Positions 43,819 through 55,717 of a DNA stretch of 64,000 bases are shown in pieces. The stretch spans positions 51,754,477 through 51,818,476 of the forward strand of contig OU964918.1 of the NCBI GenBank assembly GCA_918807975.1. Reading direction: 5' to 3'. Origin of the DNA: Aplidium turbinatum. Taxonomy: Eukaryota > Chordata > Ascidiacea > Aplousobranchia > Polyclinidae. Within the stretch, counting starts at the first letter, position 1, and the number at the start of each line of letters is the position of its first letter. Below the pieces are notes generated by a model. The model did not search any database. It saw only the letters and a list, made by a program, of their open reading frames with translations, and was not told the DNA's origin. The translations under genes were made by a program, and so were the position numbers.

Positions 43819-44557
43819 TAGGGGCGCCGGAACGATTTTTGACTGGGGGGAGGTGGCAGGATTATAAAAAAGGGCACTTTTGTTGCTGAAAGGCTTATTT
43901 TTTAAGTTTTAAGATAACATAGGCCTATAGCGATAACATAGGCCATATAGCGACAGCAATGCTCATGGTTTGGTTGGTTGTTGAATCTTTATCCTCGGAC
44001 TGACAAAGCCTTGATAGGCTATCCCTAGTAGTTTCGCATACTTATGACACAGGGCCGGCTACCGAGATTGGCAGAGTGAAGTTTTCCGATTTTTGAAGTG
44101 TTGTTGCAGGGGAATTATTCCATTCACTAGGTGCCGCTGAATGGAGAGCAGTCCTGAAATGCGTTGCTCAAGCGCACACCCCTAAAGCCGAACCAGCGCC
44201 GCGTGATCTTGAGTCGGGCGCGTAACCACTGAGCTAACTAGGCGGACTCATTATCAACATCTATCAGCTCATTATCGAGTAATGATGCAAGTCTCCGGTA
44301 TACAAAGAACAATTGCACGGAAGGGCATCATGTTATGTTATAATGATGTAATCTACTGTGACTGTCTGTGATGCAGAATTTTGTGTCGTGAATATTATTT
44401 TGAGGCAAAAATGAGAGATTATAAGTAGGCTAAATGCGAATAGCAGAAATTGTTACATTGCAAAATGTGCAGTAGCTTACATGACTTTAAAAGGGCACCA
44501 TTGCCCCCCCATCCACAGAAGAATTGAGGGCGGGGGATAGTATTCTCGGCGCTCCTG
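43819..44557. mobile_element. hAT miniature element carrying a SINE insertion
   Basis: Ends TAGGGGCGCCG and complement of CAGGAGCGCCG are flanked by a perfect 8-bp duplication atagtatt (43811-43818, 44558-44565). A reversed SINE (43968-44248) inserted into it. Subterminal G-run and C-run present. Confidence 0.88.
43968..44248 (-). repeat. tRNA-headed SINE, family 1
   Basis: Reverse copy of the family seen at 41505-41800, from the ccaacc-type tail (left) to the tRNA-like head gcctagttagctcagtggtt (right). It interrupts the hAT miniature element. Confidence 0.88.
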
Positions 44558-44709
44558 ATAGTATTATACTTCAGCTAGCAATTTCTAGTAGCCTATACTT
44601 TCTGTACTTGGGAAATAAAACTATCCCAGTTAGGCTGACAAAAAATGCAGAATTGCAAACTCTGGGCATTGTTGGCATTTTCATGGACTTTTGGACTGGC
44701 ACTTGGCGG

Positions 44710-45087
44710 CAGCACCGGATTAACTATAGTAGCAGATGTAGCAGCTGCTACGGGCCCCCGCGCTTGGTGAACAAAACGTTTTTTTTTTTTGCAAAAAACT
44801 GTCGAATAAAGTTGGTATGTAATTTTTGACTTGCAAACTGGAATGGCATGGGAGAATATTATAGTTGTATGATTAAATTATTTAGTCCCAAAGACTTATC
44901 CCTTCCTAATTATTGTAAACTTTAAAAACCTACCTATCTGCGAAACACGATGGGGCAAGAGCGGCTACACTATAATCAAAAATATCAAATCTAAAAAATA
45001 TTCAATTACTTTCCAATCATTATCTGTACATCAAATCAATCTGCTACAGGCCCCGCACCTATCCCGCACTAGGTTAATCCGGTGTAG
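44710..45087. mobile_element. hAT miniature element (378 bp)
   Basis: Ends CAGCACCGGATTAAC and complement of CTACACCGGATTAACC are flanked by cttggcgg and cttggcag (7/8; 44702-44709, 45088-45095). It contains gggcccccgcgc and similar runs. Confidence 0.82.
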
Positions 45088-45095
45088 CTTGGCAG

Positions 45096-45529
45096 AAAGA
45101 AAAGACAGCAGACGTTTCTAAGGGTTGCCAGACCAAAAAATTGATTAACTGAATCCTCCCCGACTTAAAATCTAACTACAATCTGAAAAATTAACCCAAT
45201 TATATTTGGCAACCTGAACAATGGGTACTTAACTAACGCCACCTAGAGGAAGGTGACGTTGATAAATGATAATTGATATAACAGAGATGAGGTAATAGGT
45301 GAACAAGATGTGAACCTGAATGATGAATCTTCCTGTTTTTTACCGGATTGGATCTGGATCTTGTTTTTTATTTTTTTATTGAAACCAGATCGAAAATTTG
45401 CATAACTTTTTTTGAAATTTTGAATACTACAAAAACAGAAAAATTTATTAAATTCCTGGCAACATTTCCAAACCTGAAGAAAGTTTTTTCAACAACACTG
45501 CGACTGCGTTTGTAATGCTACTGATGTTG
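45096..45529. other. Unassigned stretch
   Basis: Contains gggttgcca (45124) and tggcaacc (45208), possibly a 95-bp hAT-like remnant, with no duplication. Otherwise nothing recognised. Confidence 0.3.
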
Positions 45530-46103
45530 CGGTCAGGCAGCGTTGCCAGATGGGGAAATAGGATACCAAATAAAAAAATTCTGGTGAAATTTAGAGGTCT
45601 TTGGTACCAACCTTTTTGACCTTGGAACCAAACAACGTTTTGGTGAAATCTGGTGAAATTTTCCCCACTCGAGTTTTTCCAATTTTTTTAAAAATATTTA
45701 GCAAAAATATCTCTGCTCGTACAAAAAACGTTTTGCAAGAGGTTTGCGCATGCGTGATGGCAGTGTGTTGCAAGTTCAAAGTTACCAATTTGCGCTCTTC
45801 AATCAATTTTTGGAATCTGAGAGCAGCACTGTACTAGCCAGTGCCGGATTAAGGGGGGGGCGGACTGGGCTGAAGCCTAGGGCCTCCACTTTTGGGGGCC
45901 CCCACCTCAAAGAAAAAAATCTACTAATTTTTTTAGTTGCACAGCTGGAGATTACTGCTTTAATTCGTATCTCAAACAAGCAAGGGTGGCTCACCCAAAT
46001 GTGCTGCGGTGCTGCAGCACCCCTGCCCAACCCCAGTTATTCAATTTTTCTTCTTTTTTTTTTAACAAAAAACATATTTATTTGATACTTTCATATCCGA
46101 AAA

Positions 46104-46500
46104 TGGTACGGATTACGGGTCAAAGTTATGATAATGCTGCCAATATGAGTGGCAAGTATAACGGTCTTCAAGCTCTTCTGCGCGAGAAATGTAGTGTAGC
46201 TCATTATGTCCCTTGCACAGCACATTCACTTAATTTAATCGCCAGCTTAAATGTCTTGTAGAAACATGCCGTTCTGCCGCTGAGCTTTTTGAATTGTTGC
46301 AAAGCCTTTATTCATGGCTCGTCTCGTCTACTCATCGTTGGCAAATCCATCGAAAATTCCTAGATGGTTTGCCTGTTTTGAAGACATTATCTGATACAAG
46401 ATGGTCAGTTAGATATGATGCAGTTCTTCTATCGAGTCTTCTAAAGTTCGTTGATACACCACAGATTGACACATTCTTCCGCAACGGAGTTATACACTGA
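46104..46500 (+). pseudogene. TTF-type (DUF4371) hAT transposase fragment
   Basis: Reads ITGQSYDNAANMSGKYNGLQ, then AHYVPCTAHSLNLIASLNVL. After one frame change near 46258 it reads LYSWLVSSTHRWQIH and LKTLSDTRWSVRYDA. These are the central catalytic-side blocks of zf-TTF/DUF4371 hAT transposases. The N-terminal zinc finger and the C-terminal dimerisation domain are absent here. Confidence 0.85.
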
Positions 46501-46559
46501 CAGGTCCCACCTACTGCACCGTGTTGAAAGCCGGGGGCAAACAAGAAGGTGATCCGCTG

Positions 46560-47213
46560 CATAGGCGTAGCCAGGGAGGGCGAAAGGGGCCATGCCCCCC
46601 CCCCCAAATTTTCCAAGTTTGGATTCCAAAATTGAGCCCTTTGTTGAAAATTTAATAAAGTTTGTAGAAATTTATATCGTTTTCCAAGACATCTGGCTAT
46701 TAACACCCCCAAGGACTTGTTTTAGACACACAGAAAGACACCAATAAATTTTGCAAATCGTAAATCACGCAAATTTTACGCGATTTACGTTTCTTTGAAC
46801 TAATTTATGGAAGCAATTTCAGAATGGCTTACTCTGTTGGGTTTTTGTGTAGTTGGGTTTTTGTGCTGCTTGAGTTTTTGTGTAGCTGAGTTTTTAGTGT
46901 TAATAAGTTAATAGCTGTTTATCTGCTAACAAATTTCATACAAATATTACTCTAAAAGTGTTTTCAGAAATCACTATAATCCATTATTTGAGTGTAATTT
47001 TTCAAAAATTTTCCGGGGGAGCATGCCCCCGGACCCCCCTAGAATACGCGTGCCTTCGGCACGCTCTAACCCCCCACCACTTTTATTGCTTCAACCCACC
47101 AGGATACGCCACTGCACATCAAGTGGCGATGGCTTTAAATCAAACACTTTGTTGTTCTCTTCAATTCATCAAATATTTGGCTCCCCCCCAAATTTTTTCT
47201 GGCTACGCCACTG
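46560..47213. mobile_element. Composite hAT element, innermost layer (same family as 2531-3209)
   Basis: Ends CATAGGCGTAGCCAGGG and complement of CAGTGGCGTAGCCAG are flanked by atccgctg and gtccgctg (7/8). Sequence matches 2531-3209 in reverse, including the internal end-like motif ccaggatacgccactg near 47099. Confidence 0.9.
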
Positions 47214-50200
47214 GTCCGCTGTTTGGGGCTCGGTGCCACAGATACATGCAACTGGGCCCGTGTCGTAGCCCCACTCCACCATTTATTATTAGCGAAAACA
47301 GCCCAGGGCCCCATACACCCTTAATCCGGCCCTGGTACTAGCAATCGTGTAGCTTTTGCCACTGGCATGGTTGCAGGCAGTGGCGAGACACTGGTTTTTG
47401 GAGAGTTCTTTTTACCAAAACTGGCCAAAATGGCAAGTTTTGTATTTAAAATTAGTGAAGGAGGTTGTTTTTTGCCCAAAAACTAAAAGTTTATCAACAT
47501 CAGTGACCTTATACATAGGCTACAGTACATGCATACAGTGGCCACTTATTTCATTTTTATGGATATCCTGAGCAGGATAGGCTATGCCAAAATCTTTCAA
47601 ATTTTTCATCAGGATGTTATTGCATCTTGGAGTGTATTTTAACCCTGGCAGTAAAAGTTTCCGCTTTTAAAGTAAAAATAACAACTTTTTTGGTTAAGAA
47701 CTTTTGATGTTTTGATCATCTACCATCATCTCATCCATTCCATCACCCACCAGGACAAGAAACAATAACTTAAACTGGATACAAACCTCAGTCGTCTTAG
47801 GCCACTGTGTGATGTGCAGTATAACCATAGAAAGAGCTCAACACCTGCTCTCCTAGGCCACATTGAAACGGGCTTTTGCCTGAGGATGGGTTTCTTTTAT
47901 GTCCGGTTTTCTTTCTCCATCCTATTATTATTATTATGACTGCTCATCCACATCAATATTGGAACTGGAAAATTCAATCCACAACACTTTTCATTAGGCT
48001 GTCATTAGTTACTACATGTGTGCTTCTCTCTGTTTTTGTTTTATTTTTTGCTATTTGTTTTTTTGGGTTTTGTGGCCGTGCTAACTACTGATATATAGCC
48101 TACTACATAATTTTTCATTCAGGCACGTTTTAAACCTTTCAAGGTTTTGCCACCTTTTCTCGTTCGTTAACGTGCTGGTAGGTTTATATCGATTTTTGTA
48201 GTTAGTATCTTTTTCGTCCCGGACGCGTTAATGACGAAAAATAAAATGATTGATTGACAATTATGACTGCTACAGTTATAATCCGTGTATGCAATGTGTG
48301 ACAAAACATGTGTTTTGCATAATTAATCGTTTCATTTTAGTCTTATGTCTCAAAAACTACTTGTATTTTTAGGAGAAATTGCTTTATTTAGGGTGTTTTA
48401 AATATCTGGTGAAATTGTATGCAATCTGGTGAAATTTTCGTTACTTTTTGGTGCCAAGCAGCTTCCAGCATCTGGCAACGCTGCGGTCAGGTCAAAGTTG
48501 ATTTTGTGAGATCACAGCTTTTCTAAATTCTACGAAACAGGTCTTTCGTTGCCATCCTGTTGTGCTGATAGACACTCAATTTGTATGTAATTTTTGTTTG
48601 TTTATCGCCAGCAAAACAATAAACTGAACTATTAGTTTTGGGTGCTGGTTAAGCATCGGCCGCCTTGGTCAGTGACGTCATGAAAATGTGTGACGTCATG
48701 CAAAAAAACGCAACTACTTTTAGGAAGGGTGCAAAAAAGCGGAATAGAAGTAAAAGCGGAAAGGCTATTGATTTTTAAATATTTGTAGTGAATAGTGCCT
48801 CCTAGCTTTCTCACTTCTGCTCGGATTTTAACAATTTTCCTATCGTTGGAAAGCATGATGCCTCATCTACCCGAATGGATTAATTGCCAGCAGTGGCGTA
48901 GCCAAGGGGGGGAGTTTTGGGGGCAGGGCCTCCGAGAGAAATCAGCACTGGTCGGGAAACAATAGGAAAATTGGGCCCCATAATATTTTTTAGCAAATAT
49001 ACAACTAATTTGTATCTTGCGTTGCATGTTCGTGTTAAGCTGAAATTAGCCTAGCCTACTTTCCTCAGCATGAAAAGAACTTCCTTCAATGTAAAAATCA
49101 ACAATAATCACTGGATTACACTTGCAGCAAAAATGCCATTGAGGCAAACTATTTTGTCTAGAAAGCTTTGTAAACCACAATACAGGCAACGAAAATAGTT
49201 CAACCAAGCTTTTAATTCAGGAGTGTCCAAACTTTTTCCCACACGGAGTTGGCCCGTGGGCTGGACATCCCTGATTTAATTCAACCCTTTTTGGACTTTT
49301 TGCAATGCAAAGTTACGGATCACAGCATCAAATAATAAAATTTTGCGACGTTTGAATTGATGCACAACATGTATAGTTTTTTCAATCCGTTTCGAGTCAT
49401 AGGCCTACTGGAGCGCAAACTATTCTTTACAAATTTCAGTAATTGCTAAAACCACGTTCTCAAAGCGCAACCGTTGGAGGTAGCTATTGGAACACAAAAA
49501 AAAATCATAACAAAACTATTTGGAAAAACCTTTCGAAATTTGCAATCAATAATTCCTTGTGTAGAGATTATGGGGTGGTTCGTTCTGGTTTGCAGCTGAA
49601 GTTTGCTGTGTGGCGTTCTGTCAAAAGTACCAACTCATCCAAAATGTCTTGAAAAATGTCATTGTTGTAGCCTACAAATGGTTTAAATTTGTCCCACATG
49701 CCCGCAACTGCACAACAGACATACGATGAAATTTTCATGGAATTTCAAACTCATCGACGATATGTTTGAGTTTGTTGATACATTTGTCAATTCCAACAAC
49801 TATCGAATCCTTTACAATGTACGGTAGAATGCATTTCCTTCGAATGATTCAGCTAGTTAAGTGGAGTTATAAAAGCGTTCTGTCCTCAGGAAAAGAAAAT
49901 CATTTTCTTTTAAATTTATAATTGCCAAGGCAACTTTAGCTTGCGAGTAGTAGCCTACTCTTCTCAGCTTTCTCTTATATAGATTACATCTTCCTTTAAT
50001 GTCATTAAATTCATCAGTGAATCTTGTTTAGGACCGTAATCCACATAATGCAAAGCAGTCACAAATTTAAAACTACTAGTTGTAGGCTACTTTAGCATTG
50101 ACTCAGCTTCCGATCAAGCTCTTGTTGGTTCCAACTTGATGCATTTAAGAAATGTCTTTAGAGCTTCAATTGCAAAAGGGTAATGTAAAGCATTGGGTTT

Positions 50201-50530
50201 GACTGCACCACGTCTTGATTACCCTCTCGAAGTCAATTTTCTTTGCAAGATGATAGGACAGCTTTCTTTAGATTTTTCAGAATTTTTTCTCTGACTGGGC
50301 TATAACTTTAAATATGCCACAATCTTACAGATAATCAATCAGTCCAAAAATGATAAGACATTTGAACAACGCTGTCTGTAGGCAACATTATGAATTCCAA
50401 TTAGATTTAGCCAAACAATAACATCCATAAACAAAAAACTCAAATAGAGAAAAAACTCACTATACCTTCCAAAATCACATCATGTAAAGCATGACCACCA
50501 AAAGGCTACTTGACCACACGAAAACAGAAG

Positions 50531-50632
50531 ATCTATTAGCCTCTACAAGTATGCGAAACTGCCAGGATTAAGCTCTGCAAGAAGCTTTCCCAGTCCGAGG
50601 ATAAAGATTCAATCAATCAATCAATCAATATT
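50531..50632 (+). repeat. SINE family 1, 3' part with (aatc)n tail
   Basis: ctctacaagtatgcgaaact through agtccgaggataaagattca, then five aatc repeats. The tRNA-like head is missing. Confidence 0.8.
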
Positions 50633-50636
50633 AACT

Positions 50637-50930
50637 ATGACAAAATTACATCCAATTGCAGCAACAATAAAATCAAAAGTTTTAAAACTGTTCGGCCACA
50701 CAAAAAGATCACAATTCGGAATCAGCAAAGTTTGCACAGAAGGAAAAGTAGAAGAAAAAAGAAAACGCGGCAGACAACCAAAACGATGGCAAGACAACAT
50801 CCAATCGTGGACCGGACTCAACTTGGCGACAATGGGAGAGCTGGCTCAAAATCGCCACTCTTGGAAGCAAATAACTCATGATGATGCGCAATCTGCTGCA
50901 GGCAGAGATGACGACTGATGATGATCCATA
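50637..50930 (+). pseudogene. LINE reverse transcriptase tail
   Basis: The 93-codon frame has LKLFGHTKRSQFGISKVC, GKVEEKRKRGRQPKRWQDNI and SWTGLNLATMGELAQNRHSW. This is the end block of L2/CR1-like polymerases, related to 16015-16515. A (atg) run follows. The 5' part is absent. Confidence 0.8.
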
Positions 50931-51089
50931 AACAAAAAATATACAGGATTTACTTTCTTTAATCGTGCTTGGACTGATACCTTTAACTTTCCCAGATAAC
51001 TTATGTTGGATACAACATCCTATGCCTGGCCAACGCAGATTTTGAAGTTAAGGTTCAGGTGTCAAGCAAAAGTAGTTCCCGCTTAGCTA

Positions 51090-51330
51090 AAACAGCACCA
51101 GTTTTCAAGTTGAAACTATCAATACAATCGAAACCGTTCAGTGATACAGAAATCATTTCAGCTTCAGATTTTACGTCTTGAAGCTGTTAGTGTTCAACAT
51201 CGCCTACCATAACACGAAAATGATTTGTTCTTGATGAGAAGCATCGAGAGTGACATTTACAATGAGTGAGAAATACTTGGAACTACGCACTTCATTTAAG
51301 AATTTGTTGATTATTTAGTTGGTACGTACA
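51090..51330 (-). pseudogene. TTF-type hAT transposase scrap
   Basis: Minus-strand translation includes LNEVRSSKYFSLIVNVTLDA and SHQEQIIFVLW, matching the block before the first catalytic Asp in zf-TTF/DUF4371 transposases. A related scrap lies at 55610-55717. The region toward 51456 ends in the complement of CAGTGGCTCCGAGAGG, probably that element's end. Confidence 0.7.
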
Positions 51331-51872
51331 TTTTTACTTTAGTACTAAAAATGGGCCCCCCTCAAAAGTGCAAAAACAAAAAACTACTCGTTTTTCCTTT
51401 ACAATGTTTTGCTAGGGGGGAAACTGGCCCGACTTCCCCCCCTCTCGGAGCCACTGTTTGGGGGTTACAACCCCCCCTTTGGCACGCGTGTGACGTCACG
51501 ATATTGAGAATGATGCTTTCAGTCTAGAAAAAAAATGCCTAATTTTATACAAAACTGCATTAAAACAGCGAGTTTTGCCAATACCAAACATTCAAACATC
51601 TCAGCCAGGAATTAGCAACAAGAAAACATAGAGACTTAGCTTTATTTCCGAAAAATGCAGAAGAAAACATGATCTTATCCTTTTGCTATGCCACCGGACA
51701 GCACCATTTTACAGGAATATTCATACCCACATTTTTGTTGAAAATGCTCTCAGAATGCACCAAATTCAAAGTAATTTTTCAAAATTTTCTGGGGGAGGCC
51801 CCCCAGACCCCCCGCCGCTGGGTCGTCAAAACCCCCCCTTTCGAAATTCCTGGCTACGCTACTGATTGCCAG

Positions 51873-53690
51873 TCTAAACTAAGCATTACATTTATGTAGC
51901 GCTAACTTAAACTTTACTATTTTGTACCAATTCTCAGCAATTCAATTTTTACAATAAAAATACCAAACCAACACAAATTAAAAGAGTATGTCTTGGTTTA
52001 TTCATACGTTAACTTTCACATTTATATCTAATCCACAAAACGAGCAATCGTTGTTCAAACGTAACCGCTCGACGAAACTTTTTTCCAATGCATTTTTCAA
52101 GGCGATTCGATCGTGGTTCAGTATGAGCCGCCCACAGTTTGCAGTGATCGATGAATACTGCCTCCACCAAATATGCTGTAGCTTTCTCATTTCTGCTCGG
52201 ATTCTAACAATTTTACTATCGTTGGATGGCATTATGCTTCATCTACCCGAATGAATTAATTGCCAATCTAAAGAAGGCATTATATTGATTTAGCGTTAAC
52301 TTAAACTTTACTATTTTGTACCAATTCTCAGCAATTCATTTTTTACAATAAAAATACCAAACCAACACAAATTAAAAGAGTATGTCTTGGTTTATTCATA
52401 TGTTAACTTTCACATTTATATCTAATCCACAAAACGAGCAATCGTTGTTCAAACGTAACCGCTCGACGAAGCTTTTTTCCAATGCATTTTTCATGGCGAT
52501 TCGTTCGTGGTTCAGTATAAGCCGCCCACAGTTTGCAGTGATCGATGAATACTGCCTCCACCAAATGTGTTGTAGCTTTCTCATTTCTGCGCGGATTTGA
52601 GAAATTTTACCATCGTTGGAAAGCACGATACTGCATCTTTCCGATTTAATTAGTTGCAAGTTTAAAGTATGCATTATATTGATCTAGCGCTAACTTAAAC
52701 TTTACTATTTTGTACCAATTCTCAGCAATTCAATTTTTACAATAAAAATACCAAACCAACACAAATTAAAAGAGTATGTCTTGGTTTAATAATATGTTAA
52801 CTTTCACATTTATATCTAATCAACAAAACGAGCAATCGTTGTTCAAACGTAACCGCTCGACGAAGCTTTTTTCCAATGCATTTTTCAAGGCGATTCGATC
52901 GTGGCTCAGTATAAGCCGCCCACAGTTTGCAATGATCGATGAATACTGCCTCCACCAAATGTGTTGTAGCTTTCTCATTTCTGCTCAGATTTTAACAATT
53001 TTACTATCGTTGGAAAGCACGATACTGCATCTATCCGAATTAATTAATTGCAAGTTTAAAGTATGCATTATATTGATCCTCTAGCGCTAACTTAAACTTT
53101 ACTATTTTGTACCAATTCTCAGCAATTCAATTTTTACAATAAAAATACCAAACCAACACAAATTAAACGAGTATGTCTTGCTTTATTAACCTAACAACTT
53201 TCACGTTTATATGTTATCTACAAAACAAGAAATCGTTGTTCAAACGTAACCGCTCGACGAAGCTTTTTTCCAATGCATTTTTCAAGGCGATTCGATCGTG
53301 GTTCAGTATGAGCCGCCCACAGTTTGCAGTGATCGATGAATACTGCCTCCACCAAATATGCTGTAGCTGTTTCATTTCTGCTCGGATTTTAACAATTTTA
53401 CTATTGTTGGAAAGCACGATACTATATCTATTCGAATTATTTCGTTGCAAGTTTAAAGTATGCATTATATTGATCTAGCACTAACTTATACTTTACTATT
53501 TTGTGCCAATTTTCAGCAATTCGATTTTTACAATAAAAATACCAAACCAACACAAATTAAAAGAGTATGTCTTGGTTTATTCATATGTTAACTTTCACAT
53601 TTATATCTAATCAACAAAACGAGCAATCGTTGTTCAAACGTAACCGCTCGACGAAGCTTTTTTCCAATGCATTTTTCAAGGCGATTCGAT
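51873..53690 (-). repeat. Satellite array A, 394-bp units (left arm)
   Basis: The marker cgctcgacgaa recurs at 52066, 52460, 52854, 53251 and 53645: spacings 394, 394, 397, 394. Units are about 90-95 percent alike by eye. A SINE cuts the last unit at about 53697. Each unit has an outward-facing (minus-strand) open stretch of up to 92 codons. Confidence 0.95.
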
Positions 53691-53697
53691 CGTAGTT

Positions 53698-53990
53698 TAT
53701 CTTTATCCTGCATTGCGGGAAAGCGGACTTGAGCGCTATGCATCGGTGTACGCCTTCCGACGTACACCTGACCCACGCTGCAGCCGACGGCAACGTCTGT
53801 TTCCGGTTGTCTACTCTATTTATGACTTAAATTTGGTACTACCCATTACTCGAAATCGATCACTGGGTAGAGGCAATTATCGTAAAGTTTCTTGCCCAGA
53901 GAAACAACAGCAAGTGCGGGTGGCTGGAGTCGAACATGCAGGCTCTCGACTGCGAGCCCAACGCGCTAACCACTCGGCCATTGCTGCCGA
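53698..53990 (-). repeat. tRNA-headed SINE, family 2, full length
   Basis: Minus strand: head gcagcaatggccgagtggtt, box B tgttcgactccagcc, body with tttctctgggcaagaaactt, tail cccgcaatgcaggataaaga. It inserted into the last unit of array A. Confidence 0.88.
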
Positions 53991-53997
53991 CATTGCT

Positions 53998-54050
53998 GCA
54001 AGAGCAAGACGCTAGCCGAGTTACCAAAACGGCTAGCGTCTTGCTCTTGC
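53998..54050. repeat. Perfect 21-bp hairpin
   Basis: gcaagagcaagacgctagcc(g) at 53998-54018 pairs exactly with 54030-54050 across an 11-nt loop. It lies next to the SINE head. Confidence 0.95.
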
Positions 54051-54371
54051 TCTAGCTGTGAGAAACATCAGTTTGTCCCATTATGACATTTATACTGTAA
54101 CACTTTTGTCTTGAACGCGTTGCGACAACCTAGCGACAACACTGTACAGACAATGACACATCACAGATGCAATACAACAAAAGCCGAGATATATAATCAG
54201 TACATTGACAAGGAGGTATATTTTTTGGACTCGGACCCGAGATAATTTGAGGGTCCGGCAACCCTTCCGAGAGGTCCGGGAAATTGAAGAAACTAAGTCA
54301 TATATTTATACAAAGTGCGTTTTTGTTAGAAGTGCCTTGATTAGGGGCCCGCGAATCTCATGGGTACCGAG

Positions 54372-54491
54372 CAGGTGCTCCGAGAGGGGGGGGAAAGTCG
54401 GGCAACTTTCTTCCCTAGCAAAGCACTGTAAAGGAAAAACGAGTAGTTTTTCGTTTATTTAAGTTTGAAGGGGTCCCTTTTTGCCACAAAA
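54372..54491 (+). mobile_element. hAT end fragment (CAGGTGCTCCGAGAGG)
   Basis: ggtgctccgagagggggg and the following 100 bp match 51340-51456 in reverse. This marks one end of a TTF-type hAT whose body continues at 55603 after a foldback insertion. Confidence 0.65.
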
Positions 54492-55602
54492 ACTATCCCA
54501 GCCAGCAAGCCCATATGGGCCCCATATACTATTTTAATGGGCTTGTGGGCATGTGGGTTCTATGTGGGTTTTTGTGTTTTTGCCATATGTGCCCAATATG
54601 GGCTTTCTTGCAGAATGTGTTGCTAAATGACAAGGTGGAATGTAAAACTTCCAGTCTTCAAATGCGTGATCATATAAATGCATTTTAATAAATTTAGCCA
54701 CATAAAATTATTGATCATGGGCTAAGCATGAAATATTGATGGGCTTCCCACTTTGTTTATGGGCAGACCATGGGCTGCCCACTTTGTTTATGGGCAGACC
54801 ATGGGCTGCCCACATTTTTTATGGGCAAAACATGGGCTGCCCACATTTTTTATGGGCAGACCATGGGCTGCCCACATTTTTTATGGGCAGACCATGGGCT
54901 GCCCACATTTTTTATGGGCAGACCATGGGCTACCCACACAGTGATTCAAAGGTTTGTGGGCAACCCATATTAATATGATATAGGCCTACACCTCGATCAG
55001 CATTTGTCTAGACTTTGAGATCTTTTAAACAAACACAAAATGAAATTGAACAAGCAAAATTACTGGGGGCATCTTGCTATGCATTGCGCAAAACTCACTG
55101 CTTGCAGTTGGAGCACTTTGGCAAAGTTGCCAGTAATACTATTTTTGGTGCTTACGTACCACAAATAGGAAAATGTCACATGGAGGTATATATACTTTCA
55201 TGGCCATTTTAGTCTATAAATAAACGGTAGTCACTGTCTGTAGACGCTCTTTGCTTACGCTGATTGAGCACTTTACTGGGGGCACCTTGCTATGCATTGC
55301 GCAAAGTTCACTGCTTGCAGTTTGAGCGCTTTAGCATCTGTCTGCAGTTATCTATATATACATATGGGCAGCCTGAATTAGATTTATGAGTTACATATGG
55401 GCAGCCCATATTAGATTTGTGGGTTGAGTGTGAGCAACCCACATGAAACCCATACATGAATATGGGCAGCCTATATGGGGGCAATGTGATGCCCGCAGAC
55501 ACAATGTGTATGGGCCCCATATGGGCAGCTCACATGGGGCCCGTACATCAGCCCATATGGGTCCCCATGTGGGGCCCATATGGGCTTGCTGGCTGGGATA
55601 GT
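54492..55602. mobile_element. Foldback element with GGGCTGCCCA-type tandem repeats
   Basis: Near-perfect inverted ends start ACTATCCCAGCCAGCAAGCC and continue to about 33 bp. Inside, a unit of about 34 bp (catgggctgcccacattttt then tatgggcagac) is repeated five to six times at 54760-54940. A 60-bp direct repeat (cattgcgcaaaactcactgc) lies at 55066 and 55276. Frames here are products of the repeat. No target duplication seen. Confidence 0.85.
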
Positions 55603-55609
55603 GTACCAA

Positions 55610-55717
55610 CTTAAAAAATTAACAAATTTTTGGATGAAATAGGCAGTTCCAAACATTTTTCGATCATGGATAGATGCTACTTCAGATGTTTCTCATCAAG
55701 AACAAATCATTCCGTAA
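55610..55717 (+). pseudogene. TTF-type hAT transposase scrap
   Basis: Reads INKFLDEIGSSKHFSI and, one frame over, IDATSDVSHQEQIIP: the same block as 51090-51330 in another copy. It is interrupted by the element at 55718-57287 and continues at about 57298 (taggcgatgttaaactgctt). Confidence 0.65.

Larger units (their letters stand above)
45839..47334 (+). mobile_element. hAT element, middle layer, with transposase remnant
   Basis: Ends CAGTGCCGGATTAAGGG and complement of CAGGGCCGGATTAAGGG are flanked by a perfect 8-bp duplication gtactagc (45831-45838, 47335-47342). It contains a DUF4371-type transposase fragment (46104-46500) and a further hAT insert (46560-47213). Confidence 0.92.
45538..48483. 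mobile_element. hAT element, outer layer of a three-level nest
   Basis: Ends CAGCGTTGCCAGATG and complement of CAGCGTTGCCAGATGCTGG are flanked by a perfect 8-bp duplication cggtcagg (45530-45537, 48484-48491). Subterminal tctggtgaaatt motifs repeat at both ends. No transposase of its own is recognisable. Confidence 0.92.
48891..51864. mobile_element. hAT element inserted in the left arm
   Basis: Ends CAGTGGCGTAGCCAAGG and complement of CAGTAGCGTAGCCAGG are flanked by a perfect 8-bp duplication attgccag (48883-48890, 51865-51872). The right arm near 59571-59586 has the same site uninterrupted, so the insertion came after the arms formed. It holds a SINE tail, a LINE tail and transposase scraps. 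The rest of its interior, 48910-50530, shows no clear frame. Confidence 0.93.

Noticed and set aside
52001-52254. Open frames on the strand opposite the satellite coding stretch (MSWFIHTLTF...)
   Set aside because: They recur because the units are nearly identical; openness on both strands makes neither convincing alone.
51873-53690. Regularly spaced repeats that could be mistaken for a CRISPR array
   Set aside because: The units are 394 bp and contiguous, with no unique spacers, in a eukaryotic genome. It is a satellite array.
54736-54980. Open frames rich in MGRPWAAHFVYG repeats in three frames
   Set aside because: They are products of the 34-bp tandem repeat in a foldback element; all three frames are open.
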